From Euprymna scolopes (taxonomy: Eukaryota; Mollusca; Cephalopoda; Sepiida; Sepiolidae), in NCBI GenBank assembly GCA_024364805.1, contig CM044501.1, positions 52,164,400 to 52,196,799 on the forward strand: 32,400 nucleotides of DNA. Direction: 5' to 3'. The notes beneath the pieces were generated by a model. That model was not told the DNA's origin. It saw only the letters and a program-made list of their open reading frames with translations, and searched no databases. How positions within the stretch are numbered: the first letter of the stretch is position 1; each line of letters opens with the position of its first letter. Shown here in pieces: positions 21,175-31,309 of this stretch. The position numbers and the translations under genes are program-made.

Positions 21175-22123
21175 GTTCAATTTTCAAAGAAATTATATCC
21201 ACATGCACTCTAACTCTAAAACTCTTGCAGAAATTGGAATTTCGGGTATATTAATTAATGTATAATATTGTTTACATTTCATTAAAATCAGTGTTCAAGC
21301 ACCAACATTTATCTGGATATTAACTTTGATGCTGTTTCCACTAACATTAAACTGCAACTGTGCATATTTACAGATTCTTTTATGTCTAATCACGTGACTA
21401 AAGTAACCACTCATTCACCTTCGTTTATGGGACTATGATCAATTTTTGTGTCATACTTTGTCAATTTCATCTAATAACAATTCATCCCAGTAATATGACT
21501 AGCAAATGGAAAAAAAAAAAAAAAAAAAAAAATCCAAAATTGAAATCAATCAGCTCCCCTGTCATTTCTAAACTTTCTCCCCTCTAGCAGGTCAAATATG
21601 ACATAAAACGATCTCCAATTTCTGGGCCATTCTAACTTTTTAGGGCAGTCAATCAAAAAATTTTTTCTAAGAAAATAAATTCTGTGTTTTATTTTATTTT
21701 TATAATGGGATAATTTTTTTATGCTGACAATTTAATAAAAAATATACTGAGGTATGAATGGTAAGAAATAACTCTTAACCGTATTGCTAAGTTCTACTGG
21801 CAACCCTCCCTCAACAAAAATCTTTGTAAAAAACACAAGTGCACTTTTATAAATTTTACAAAGTAAGGTATAAAAATTTAATACTTTACTTTGTAAAATG
21901 TATAAAAGTGCACTTTGAAGATAAATAAATTTCAAATTGAATTTTGTACCTTTATTTTTAAAGCCTATAGTAAAAACATTTTGTTTAACAATTTTCATGC
22001 CTTGGATGAAATGTTTTTCTAACTTGTATCTTTTTAAGATTATATTTTATTTAATTTATTAATTTGGATTAAAAAAAACTGAATGTGGTTTTGCATGTAT
22101 TTATAAAAACTCTCCTAATCTCT
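21175..22123. other. Intergenic, no gene seen; contains one strong hairpin
   Basis: AT-rich. Holds a 23-A tract (21510-21532) and the hairpin at 21837-21915, listed separately. No exon supported. Confidence 0.55.
21837..21915. repeat. 35-bp-stem hairpin with 9-base loop
   Basis: The left arm (21837-21871, starting AAGTGCACTTTTATA) and right arm (21881-21915, ending TATAAAAGTGCACTT) pair at 33 of 35 positions. The transcript would fold into a pre-miRNA-sized stem-loop on either strand. Flanks do not extend the pairing. It could equally be a tiny MITE. No homologous copy is seen in the window. Confidence 0.8.
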
Positions 22124-22280
22124 ATTTCAGTTTGTATTTCTCCTCACACCACAACTCATTTTTGCAACCCCCTCTTTGTATTATTACAGGTCTGAATATT
22201 CTGTTTCAGTTTGTATTACTCCTCACACCACAACTTTTTGCAACTCCCTCTTTGTCATACACGTCAGAATAATGAGAAAA
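22124..22280 (+). repeat. 80-bp unit tandem duplication (2 copies)
   Basis: TTTCAGTTTGTATT, CTCCTCACACCACAACT, TTTTTGCAAC and CCCTCTTTGT occur in the same order in 22124-22203 and again from 22204, with a few substitutions and small gaps. Confidence 0.85.
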
Positions 22281-23549
22281 TCTGAATTTTTTTTTTAACA
22301 AAAACTTTAAAATAACTTTTTTAGATTAAATTTTTTAAAACTTCTTTCAGAATAGAAAATCTTTACAATTTAATAAGGAACATATTTCATATAGGTTTCA
22401 TTAAAAATATTCAGTAGATAACAAGAAAAATAAAGATGAAAATTTCAAAAGGACTGTATAACTGGTTACACTCAATAGTAGTCCTCGCCAGCGAAAGTCT
22501 TTGTTATTGTTATTCTATTATTATTATTTAAAACATTTTGTGTCCTGCTCTTTTGCACGAGGACTAATATTCTTGATTATTTGTAAGTATCTGTAAGAAA
22601 CTTATGCAATGTATAGCTATCTTTTAAATATAGGGAAAACCTCATCATAAATACACTTGGAGAAAGTTGGAGGGTACATGGACCGAAATGTAATAGAAAT
22701 ATGAATGCTGGTGAAGATCATAGTGTGAGGACAAACAAGCTCAAAAACAAAGGGGGATATATTATTGTCAATTAAACTTTGTCCTAAAATTTGTAAAACA
22801 GAATAAACCTATTTTCAATAATTCCTTAGTAAATATTACTTTTAGTGAAATTTCATGTTTTTGCAATTTTTTTTTTTTTTTAATTTAACTTAACTTAATT
22901 TTAAGTCTCTATCATCTGTTTTCTCTCTTTGCCTCTTGACTTCCATTTTCGCTCTGCCTGGAAATGTTAATTTTGTCATGCCTCAAACGATTCATGAGGA
23001 GGGACAGAAAACTCATTTCAATCCTCTTTTCAACTTCTCATAAGTACTTGGGAGTGTTTCTTTTGCTAACGATAATGTTTCTTTTTTCATATTTTGGACT
23101 AAACATTAAGGTTTTAAAATTTTATTACAAAAAACTTTTAGCACTCAAAAAAAAAAAAAAAAAAAAAAATGACGTTAAAACATCAGTCAGTAAAAATAAC
23201 TACATCTGAAAATATTTCTGACCAATATATTTTTACACAGAAAATGCTAAGTAAATGTTGCCAGTTTTTAAATAAGGCGAAAACATCACCATGAATGAAC
23301 AATACAAAGTGTACGGAGTATCTTGTCAGGAATGTAGCAGAAATATGAATGTTGAAGACATACCGAACTTGTTTGATTTCTATAAAATAAATACACAAAT
23401 TGGAACATTTGTATTGGTTATTGAAATTACAAGTTGGAAATAGCTTGTGTAAATATACTGCAAACATTTGATAACCAATCAGAATTGGTACCGTTAATAG
23501 ATGTATGACCCAATATATTTTTAGAATGGAAAAAAAACAAAAAAACTTG
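22281..23549. other. Intergenic, no gene seen; diverged repeat pair
   Basis: Two stretches, about 22625-22725 and 23262-23360, share order and wording (AAATA..GG.GAAAAC.TCA; then GTA.CAGAAATATGAATG.TG against GTAATAGAAATATGAATGCTG), which suggests two old copies of one repeat. A 23-A tract lies at 23147-23169. No exon. Confidence 0.5.
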
Positions 23550-23558
23550 GAAATCTTA
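23550..23558. repeat. Left target-site duplication of SINE family 1 copy
   Basis: GAAATCTTA, repeated at 23982-23990. Confidence 0.7.
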
Positions 23559-23981
23559 TTAAATAAACGTGGCTTTATAAGATCAAAGAATCCAAACTTG
23601 ATCGTCCTTCAGGGCCCGTGGCGCAGTTGATAGAGACATTGAATCTCTATGGTTCCAGATGGACATTGTCTGAAGATAACGGTTTTCAATCCTACCCAAA
23701 GCCAGTCAGAGGTTTACTTGGCCAAAACGTGGTGAGACGACAACTACGGATGGCAGTGATTGCTGAGAATGCAATTAGGAAATTCGAAGTTCCTATCCAT
23801 CGCGGTTACCACCTGACAAAGGCCGGAGGAATAGTTGTCCGAAACGTCGTGAAAAACAACAACCAATAAAAAGATGAAAAACAACAACTAATAAATATGA
23901 GAATAATAGTCCGAAATAAAATTAAATTAATATATATAATGCTCATCTCAAAAATGAATTCCAAATTAAGGAATTATATTA
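23559..23981 (+). mobile_element. SINE family 1, simple full copy
   Basis: A 423-bp retroposon between 9-bp GAAATCTTA duplications. In order it has: leader TTAAATAAACGTGGCTTTAT, GATCGTCCTTCAGGGCCCG, a tRNA-type head with box A TGGCGCAGTTG (fits TRGYNNANNNG) and box-B-like GGTTTTCAATCC, and a body with GGTGAGACGACAACTACGGA, CACCTGACAAAGGCCGGAGG and CCGAAACGTCGTGA. The tail is AATAGTCCGAAATAAA, ATAATGCTCATCTCAAAAA, then a small terminal hairpin AATTCC-aaatta-GGAATT. It aligns over its length with the inverted part of 16380-16955, which confirms the family. An 83-codon open frame across it is not a gene. Confidence 0.85.
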
Positions 23982-23990
23982 GAAATCTTA
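23982..23990. repeat. Right target-site duplication of SINE family 1 copy
   Basis: GAAATCTTA, identical to 23550-23558. Confidence 0.7.
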
Positions 23991-24066
23991 AGTTGTATTT
24001 CGGCAAAGTCTGTGATAATTTTGGTGTCAAGGATGCATGAAAACAATTAAAGAGAATAAGGTGCAA

Positions 24067-24553
24067 CTACACTATAATAGCAAAATTTGGAAAACGAAAA
24101 AAATCGATTAAAAAAAAACAAACAAAAAACAACGGTATCTACTAACTTTTTGTGTCAATTTCAACAAAAAGCAATGGTATCTACTTAATTAAGTACTTCT
24201 GACATGCCAATTATGGAATTATTTTAAAAAGTACGAGTTTTACATATTTATCATGAAAAAACATTTCTTTGGAAAAACAAGAGAAGTAACTTAGTTATGC
24301 TAAAATCAATGCATAACTCACAATTTATTTAAAAAATTGCAATAGTTAGAGGCTATTTACCTCACTTTGTTTTTTTTTTAGCCAAACATTTTTTTTCACT
24401 AATTTTTGTCAAAAAATGTTTAATTTTTTCTACTTTATCGTGTTTCGTAATTTTTGGATATATTCATTACTGTAACATGACAATTAAGTAAAGATCATTA
24501 GTTTACCTTGAAATTCAATATTCAAAATTTCGAATTTCGCTATTATAGTGTAG
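24067..24553. mobile_element. Non-autonomous TIR element (MITE), CACTATAATAGC ends
   Basis: The left end CTACACTATAATAGCAAAAT and the right end TTTCGCTATTATAGTGTAG are inverted copies of about 20 bases with one internal mismatch. If TA is the target duplication, the terminal repeat begins CACTATAATAGC. The 487-bp interior is AT-rich with no transposase reading frame. Superfamily is uncertain, probably Tc1/mariner by the TA flanks. Confidence 0.72.
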
Positions 24554-24880
24554 AAAATAATTAGAATGTAAGATTAGAAAAAAAAATCATTTAATAGAAT
24601 TTTCATGGCCAATTAGAAGAAAAGAAAAGTCTTAATTGAGGTGGAAGGAGGATGAAGTGATTTTTTTTTTTTTTTAATACTAGACAGGTTGGTTTGTAAT
24701 TAGCTTATTTTGAGGTTACTGTTCTTCGATGGTGACATTTTTTCTGATAATATTGTGGACACACAAAGCTTCAAATAACAATATGCAAGCATTCTTAGAG
24801 ATATACGAGATACCATTAAAAAAGAGACAGCGTATAAGCAAGAGATAATACTAAAGAGGAAAAATGAGACAAGACTATAG
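24554..24880. other. Intergenic, no gene seen
   Basis: AT-rich, with a poly(T) run at 24661-24675. A 72-codon minus frame crosses the boundary with the next LINE fragment and has no recognisable domain. Confidence 0.55.
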
Positions 24881-25085
24881 TTTTTTTTTATTTGAGGGTG
24901 GGAGTCGTTGCTTATCAAGGCCCACAGGCTACTCTAGGATAAGGATTAATGTGTAGACGATTAGACAACACCATGATGAGCAGTAATGGTGGAACTTAAA
25001 TAATATTTATTTCTAAGAGGACGGCTCAAACAAGAACTTATTTACATTAAACTTGAAGACGACCATGTTATAGTCAGCTGGGAAT
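24881..25085 (-). mobile_element. 5'-truncated LINE 3' end
   Basis: On the minus strand: a LINE C-terminal remnant (NMVVFKFNVNKF-like), then 3' UTR words GAGTAGCCTGTGGGCCTTG and ATAAGCAACG, then an A-rich tail (T run 24881-24889). Matches 13504-13770 and 10524-10763 in order and content but is more diverged. Confidence 0.75.
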
Positions 25086-26053
25086 CAACCCCACTGTATT
25101 GTGTTATGGGGAGAGAGATCTAATTTGAGTCTCCATGATTTTGTTCAAAATTTTTATTTTTTTCTTACCCTGATATATCTAGATAACAGATACTATACTT
25201 AGATCCCCTCTATAAACCAGGAAGAAGTATGTCCAACATTTCGTAGTAACAAGATCGATAGTTTTAACAAACAAGCAAATGAACATTAAGAATTGTGAAC
25301 CAAAGAATTGAAAAAACAAAAAGTGACAAAACCTTTGAAATTAACTTGCAATCTGCGTACAAATCAGAGCAACATACAAATGAAGCAGCATGGAAGATAG
25401 AACATAAATAGAAAAAAAAAAACAAGATTATGAAATAAAAGAAAAGGTGCAGAAAAATTAAAGGATGCTGTAGAAACAATTTTATAAAGACCGAGTCCCC
25501 CACCCCACCCGGGAGGAAAAAAAACAAGAAAAATGTTGAGTGGCATAACAAGCCAGGTAAGAAGAAAAGGAACACACACCCCGACCTAACACCTTTCTTG
25601 ACTTTGTGCACAATGAAAGCCAATCAATACTAAAAGGTAACATTGGAGTATCTTTAGCAGGACTTCTAATTTAGATTTTGATTACAAGACAGTTGATTGG
25701 TAAATGAAATATGGATGCAAATGAAAATTGAAAATAATGAGGTTAACCAAAAATCAAGAAAAGGGAACGATCAATAAATTAGAGAGAAGGCTTAATGAAA
25801 GTGCCAGAAACAAGGTAAAGGAAAAAGATATTAAATCAAGAAACAAAAGAGAAATATTGAATAAAAAGAGAGGAGCGCGAAATGAGCGAGTCAGAAAAGA
25901 AAGTGAGAAAGAGAGTAAAAAGGCAAGTTAGAGAGAAGAAAAAGGTGGGGGTGATAAAGGGCAAGCTATCTAAATTTTCCTAAAGGATTTTCACCTCTTA
26001 GCATAAAACTTAAATGTAACTCAGATTACTAGCAGTTGTTTCAAAATCCATAA
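25086..26053. other. Intergenic; purine-rich low-complexity tract, no gene seen
   Basis: The plus strand from about 25735 to 25960 is strongly A/G-biased. This gives a 67-codon frame made almost only of Lys, Arg, Glu, Asn and Ser, which I read as compositional. A GC-richer patch CCCCCACCCCACCCGGGAGG is at 25497-25516. No exon supported. Confidence 0.55.
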
Positions 26054-26161
26054 TTATCGATTAATTAGTATAGCAGTGAATTATCGATTAATTAGTATAG
26101 CAGTGAATTATCGATTAATTAGTATAGCAGTGAATTATCGATTAATTAGTATAGCAGTGAA
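26054..26161. repeat. 27-bp minisatellite x4
   Basis: Four exact units start at 26054, 26081, 26108 and 26135. The unit begins TTATCGATTAATTAGTATAG and ends CAGTGAA. Each carries ATCGAT and TTAATTAG, homeodomain-type ATTA sites, though in such AT-rich DNA this is weak evidence of function. Confidence 0.97.
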
Positions 26162-26629
26162 TTTCGCATAACTATACTACTATAAATTTGTATTTTTGTG
26201 TTCATATTAAAAACCCCTTTTTTTTCTATTTATTTAATAAAAAAAAATACAACTTTTTTTACATATGGGTCGTGGAATTGCATTCACTAGCAAAAGATCT
26301 AGCTAATTTGCATATTCGTTTAAACATTCATATTAATTAATTACCTATTAGCTTTTTTGCATATATATTTTTGTTTAAAAAATTTTGCCCACCAAATTCC
26401 TACTACAATTTTTGGTCTACAGGCATGAAGATTCATATATAAGGTATTTGAACATGCGGAACTTTATATTTGGGTTTTAGCCCAGGAAAATTGGTATACA
26501 AGTATGAAAATTTAAAAAAAAAATTAAATTTGCCAGGTGAAGGTTGAATGACGGCATTACGAATATGCATGCATAACATAGTAGTTATTGGTTCATGTTT
26601 TAATTTTTAGCTTTGCAGTAAACATGTTT
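26162..26629. other. Intergenic, no gene seen
   Basis: AT-rich. CTAATTTGCATATTC near 26304 resembles words near 13977 and 14937, perhaps remnants of the same unidentified repeat. Confidence 0.5.
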
Positions 26630-26852
26630 TCATTACTCAGTCGTTAATGGCAGAGGACAAAATAAATCAAGCTAAACGTTTCAGTTTTGATTATCGGTGG
26701 TGGGGCACGAGTCATTTTTTTTTTTTTTTTTTAACTTTAAATTATTACTATATATTGGGTCCAATATAATACAATAAATTCGAAATCTGCATTAATCAAG
26801 AAATCATATTTAAGCATATTTTATGACCGGGCAGTGCCGGGCACCCTGCTAA
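26630..26852 (+). mobile_element. SINE family 2, copy c
   Basis: Aligns with copy a (14503-14730) in order: degenerate head, GCTAAACGTTTCAG, an 18-T block, TTATTACTATATATTGGG, GAAATCTGCATTAATCAAG, and the 3' end GACCGGGCAGTGCCGGGCAC, then CCTGCTAA. The head is more decayed than in copy a and its A and B boxes are no longer convincing, so this is an older copy. Confidence 0.65.
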
Positions 26853-27509
26853 GCACTAGCAGAAAGATGCGACGTTGTCCGAGACTGAATGAGGATCAAG
26901 AAATGTTCCACCCTCCTCAAAATCTGTGAAATCGCCCATTTTTTTTTTTAATCAAATCGATTGATTACCTGTTCTAGTTAGGGACTCCCCCCTCCCCCCC
27001 CCCCGCAGTGCACTGGGAAGAAATTTCACATGCCTCCCTGAAGTGACAGTCCACAATACCTTGTCTACATTTCACTGCTAAGAATATACTGTTGATTTTG
27101 CAAAATCATCTGTAAATAATAGCTTAACTTAAAGTTTAAAATGCAAAAGTCAAGTATCATGGTTTAATTGTGCTCTAAACAGAAATTCAGTTTGAACGCG
27201 CATACATCTTATAAAAGAATCTACAGTTGATTTTATATGCCAGACCTTTTTGCTTTTGTGGTGATAAAACTTCTCAAATGCACTCTTGATGTTAGGTTGT
27301 ATAAAAGTGTTAACTTTAGTCAAAATCGTACTTCCTTCTTTAATCAGATTTTTTTCAAATATCGATACTTATCAGATGCATTCCGGTACAAAACTTACAT
27401 AAGAACACTTCCTTACAAATTTTAAAAAATCAGCCCAGCCATTTCAAAGTCCATAGAGAACAAACTCACAAAGTTTCTTTCATATAGTCGTAGAGATATA
27501 CAAATACCT

Positions 27510-27510
27510 A

Positions 27511-27555
<45 letters not shown>
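27510..27555. repeat. (AC)n(AT)n compound microsatellite
   Basis: AC alternation passing directly into AT alternation. Confidence 0.95.
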
Positions 27556-27557
<2 letters not shown>

Positions 27558-27850
27558 TTAATCTGGAGCAAAAAAACTAGATTCAATGTCCAGAAAATTT
27601 TTGTTCTTCTGTTTAAGCAAGGTGGTGTTTGATCAACATTGCTGGGAAGTCATGATTTAATACTTCCGTTTTGTTCTTAAATTCCAGAAACAGTGTTTAA
27701 TGATAAAAAAAATAGATAATCCCTGAAAACTAAGCACTATTGTGTATTTGAGAAAGCAGGTTAATTTAGTGATTGCAAGAGATTAAATGACTTACTGACA
27801 AAAATTTTCCAACAAAGGACTAAAAAATAAAACATTTTTGCAGTTTTCAA

Positions 27851-27853
<3 letters not shown>

Positions 27854-27893
<40 letters not shown>
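27854..27893. repeat. 40-base poly(A) tract
   Basis: Forty consecutive A with no recognisable retroposon body upstream and no matching flanking duplication. Confidence 0.95.
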
Positions 27894-27896
<3 letters not shown>

Positions 27897-28957
27897 AAGA
27901 TTATATTAATGTAAAATAAATGAAAAGTTACTTTTATATATCTTAATAACTTTGAGTCAGCAGAGTAAACCAACCCCTACTGTATTATGTTAGATTGTTG
28001 CCCACAACAATAAGTGAATTTTGTTCTTTGAAATATTTCAAAGTGGTTTTACTGGTTTAGAGTGTAGGCATGTTATTTTTTGTGGTGTAGTTTTCCTTTC
28101 AAATAAAAGAAAATAAATAATAAATAAATAAAAAATTAAATAAAAAAACTAAAACCATAAAAGAAAAGAAAATTCCAACCTGCTTTAATTGGTATTTGCT
28201 CAAGGAAAAACTTGAAGCAAAATGTCAGCTAAAAGGAGTCGGGAAAGAATAAAAGAAAAGAACTCGTCTAAATAAAGAAACACGGGTTAATTGTGGTCTG
28301 ATCTTTGGCATTGGGAAGTCCGGTGAGTGATGGTGAGAGATGCACATTGTAAGAAACTGTTTGCTAACAAGTTGAATGAAAAAAAAAGTTTAAATACCGA
28401 TTAGAGAGGGGAGGAGGCGAATAACAATGCAAGAGAAGACTGAGAAAAAAAAAAACAAAAAAAAAAAAACAAATAAACGGTGGGGGTAGTTCACTAGCAA
28501 ATTAGAACAATATTCTCCAAAATAATGAAAGATAGGTAAAACATTGATAAAATCCTTCAATGCAAAGCTTTAAAAGTATAAGTATCTTTATTTACTTGCT
28601 TCAAATGATGGAAAAATAGGTTGGTTTTCATGTGGCGGATAAAAACGAGCACCCTGGATCGAAATCAAAATTACCCCAATTAAGAAGAATCTCTTCTGTC
28701 TAAGGAAAAAACAGTTACTACACATTGCTTTCAGCCTGAAAGTCAATAAAAGTGCTACTATAGTATTTAATTACAAGAATGGATTTACTAGCTCATTAAA
28801 TTACTCCGAGCCTAACATTCAGGCAGGATTGAGAATAATAATTACTTGTTTAGTCCCAGGAGATTATCATGTAAGGTATAAACCTCCTCATGCAGGTGTC
28901 GATGGGGGTGGGTCATCTTTAGCTAATCATTATTAGCTAATCATTGTTTGTTCAAAT

Positions 28958-29045
28958 GATCATCCATCTGGTACTGGTCAGGCTCAATGTTGCTTAACTT
29001 CAGAAATCTAACAATAACCAGTGTTAGAACATGATTATGCTGTAT
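28958..29045 (-). pseudogene. 5S rRNA-derived segment (5S pseudogene or head of a 5S-type SINE)
   Basis: On the minus strand GAAGTTAAGCAAC, TGAGCCTGACCAGTAC and AGATGGATGATC line up in order and spacing with animal 5S rRNA positions of about 41-92 (GGAAGCTAAGCAGGG, CGGGCCTGGTTAGTAC, TTGGATGGGAGACC). These cover the A box, intermediate element and C box of its internal promoter. The upstream part to about 29045 is a weaker match. It is too diverged (roughly three quarters identity by eye) to be a working 5S gene and lacks a clean 5' end and terminator. A 61-codon open frame overlies it and is a shadow. Confidence 0.65.
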
Positions 29046-30591
29046 ACCAGATGCTGTATATAGGAAGATGTCAACACTTTCGGCAACAACTGCATTCCAC
29101 TTGGCCTCCAGCTGACTCAATTCCATCCTGCAACTGGATCAGGCTGTTTGGGATAAAAGAGTGAGGTTGACTGTGCAAATTAGCTTCACTTGAAACAAAC
29201 TCTCAGTGTGTGTCATCTATCATTCTCAAGATGATCAGATGGTCTTTGTCGTTCTCTGATGAACAAACATTACCATCATTATTATACGTTTGTTCTCAAC
29301 ATGCTATTTGCGATCATCACTTACTGAGTCACTGAATAAAAAATGCCAATTGGATTTGGATCAACAAAATATAAAAGAATTTGAAAAATAAGAGAAATAT
29401 TGACGTTGATTTATCTTTTTAATTTCGATTCATTATGATCCAAACCATGAAATAATTGTAACTAACGATACCAGTAGGTATGGTAGCAGGGCTGCTATTT
29501 TGCATAAAATAAAATATAGGTTATTAACACTAACATCGCTTGCATCACAAATGTTTTTCTCAGATTAGAGAATTTTAGTCAAATAGATAGGGAAATAATT
29601 GCTTTTCTATTCATATTTCGAAAAGTTTGCAGTTTTATCCATGACCGAAGACTTACTTTGCAAAGCGACCACTCATTTATAGATCTAAAAATGGTTTGCC
29701 AGCCGAAATGGAAAACCATTATAATGAGGACACATTTAAACTATAATTTTAAAATGGAACATTTACCATAAAAAGTCTTGCTCGTGGTTTATTGAGGGTG
29801 ATTCTTAAATCTTGTGAATATAATGAGGATACAGTAATGGCAGCTTTATGAGCAGAGAATGAAAAAATATCCGATGCAACATCATACAGGATTTGTCAAA
29901 TAGCTTGGAGGAAATTAAGACAAAACATTGGATTATAATTTGAGAGTAGTAAAAAAAAAAATAAATAAAATCGGATAACATTTTTATTTGTAATGAAGTG
30001 CTGGTGTTTGTTAAAACAGTAGTGATGCTTACATCACTTCAAAAAGCGATTTTAATAGAATTTCACATGGTTCATCTATCTGCAAAATAAAATATTCAAA
30101 GTTACATTTATTGGATTTCTATGGACAAAGACAGTTTGATTTTGTTTTCAGATTATTTTATGACAAATCCAATTATTTTGCTGCAAGCTTTTAAGCTCCA
30201 AGTTCTTTATATTTTCAAATATTTGAACATGGCGTTTGTAGAGAAAACTTTTGTCGTTTTGTAGAGAAAAATTTGAGCATGCGCAGAAAGAAGTAAAAAT
30301 GTGTCGGCAAGTTGAAATAAACGACTTGCATTTCAGCTTGCTCAAAGATTTTACTCGTTATAAACCATCCTTGGTGTATGATCATTTCCTGTTAATTTCA
30401 TTGTTATGTAACCAGTAGGTTAAGACTAATATCATTATCTCATAGGCTTTGGAATGAGGGACTATTTTAGTTCAATCATGGTTATCACACGTTAAAAATA
30501 ATGATTAAGTATCACTACGTACTCACATTAAATTAAATAGTCTGGTATCGTAAGTAATTTCAATATGTACGACTAAAAATAGTATGATTAC
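29046..30591. other. Intergenic, no gene seen
   Basis: AT-rich, no recognised element. Short open frames, including a minus frame at 30148-30345, show no domain or splice context that I trust. Confidence 0.55.
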
Positions 30592-30798
30592 CAGAAATCC
30601 TAATATTCGATCAGCATTTTCATTTTTGCTAGGCATTGTTACTATTGATTTTATGTTTTTCACATAGACAGCTCTTAACACATTCAAAGTAACGGGCATC
30701 CAAAGTGCATCGTTTTCAATTGGAGAATGGGCGGAAACATCGCAACCTTTGAAAATCAAATATTTACAACCTCTGTTACGTCTGAATGTTTTGTGCAC
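30592..30798 (-). CDS. Possible internal exon of an unknown host gene
   Basis: A 207-base (69-codon, phase 0-0) open segment on the minus strand. It is preceded by a plausible 3' splice site, TTTATCTTTGCAG (AG at 30800-30799), and followed by GTAATC as a possible donor. Translation starts VHKTFRRNRGCKYLIFKGCD and includes SAHSPIENDALWMPVTLNV. It is less AT-rich than its surroundings and has a varied residue mix, unlike the low-complexity frames nearby. If the donor is not used, the frame runs on into a hydrophobic stretch (LVIILFLVVHI) and stops. I recognise no family. The frame upstream of the acceptor has no ATG. It may be chance. Confidence 0.2.
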
Positions 30799-31129
30799 CT
30801 GCAAAGATAAACTATAAAACAAAATCTTATGTCACATAAGTAATTTGCAGACCACTCAATCTTTTCTGTTAACACCAAGGTGTACTTCTGACGACTATGC
30901 TTACTTTTCATATGAAAGGTAAATAGTTTATGTGTTCAAAAGGATGAGGTATAAAATGCTTCCTTAAAACATAATTTATTCTACTGTATCCAATACTGAG
31001 TGATTTAAGATTATATAATCTCTTGGGTGAATATAAAAATGAATACTTTAAAAAACTGTTAAGAATAATAAGCTCAATGAAAATGTTTTATCGCCTTCAG
31101 AGCATATATACTGTAAATGTATATTCCTG

Positions 31130-31294
31130 TTATCACAAAAAGTCAATCCTCCATCATGATTTTTATATTCATTGATTATTTTTTTTATACATGGGCAAAT
31201 TTTTATAATATAATTTCTCTATAAATATAGAAATTCGCCTATATCTTAAAATGAATAAAAATAAGTGATGATGGTGGATTGACTTTTGTGGTAA
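31130..31294. mobile_element. Palindromic foldback element A
   Basis: The left arm TTATCACAAAAAGTCAATCC (from 31130) pairs with the right arm GGATTGACTTTTGTGGTAA (to 31294). Pairing continues through CATCATG/GTGATGATG and TTTTATATTCATT/AATGAATAAAAA. Inner sequences GGGCAAATTT and AAATTCGCCTA also pair, so nearly the whole 165 bases fold. No transposase; MITE-like. Confidence 0.75.
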
Positions 31295-31309
31295 CTAGAA
31301 AGTAAATTC

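Larger units (their letters stand above)
26853..28957. other. Intergenic, no gene seen; simple repeats
   Basis: Contains a C-rich run (26987-27004), (AC)n(AT)n at 27510-27555, a 40-A tract at 27854-27893 and A-rich low-complexity DNA at 28099-28175 and 28440-28475. Short open frames (for example 27237-27425) show no domain. Confidence 0.55.

Noticed and set aside
23611-23700. Functional tRNA gene
   Set aside because: It has A- and B-box-like words, but spacing is too long, there is no clear cloverleaf, and the segment is part of a repeated SINE with target duplications.
23618-23869. 83-codon frame over SINE family 1, and its counterpart at 16394-16597
   Set aside because: Both are shadows of the SINE sequence itself, read on the strand of the element.
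25264-25623. 119-codon hydrophobic minus frame
   Set aside because: Poly-Phe/Leu composition comes from A-rich plus strand; no convincing start, signal or domain.
25728-25931. 67-codon Lys/Arg/Glu-rich frame
   Set aside because: Explained by a purine-rich low-complexity tract; no splice signals or domain.
26830-26852. Helitron 3' end (hairpin then CTAG/CTAA)
   Set aside because: CCGGGCAGTGCCGGGCACCC then CTAA looks a little like it, but the stem is poor, the copies carry tRNA-like heads, and a 3' microsatellite tail follows copy a, so SINE fits better.
27854-27893. Processed pseudogene or young retroposon ending in the 40-A tract
   Set aside because: No recognisable body upstream and no flanking duplication found.
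28941-29126. 61-codon minus frame as a host exon
   Set aside because: It overlies the 5S rRNA-like segment; the coding appearance is accidental.
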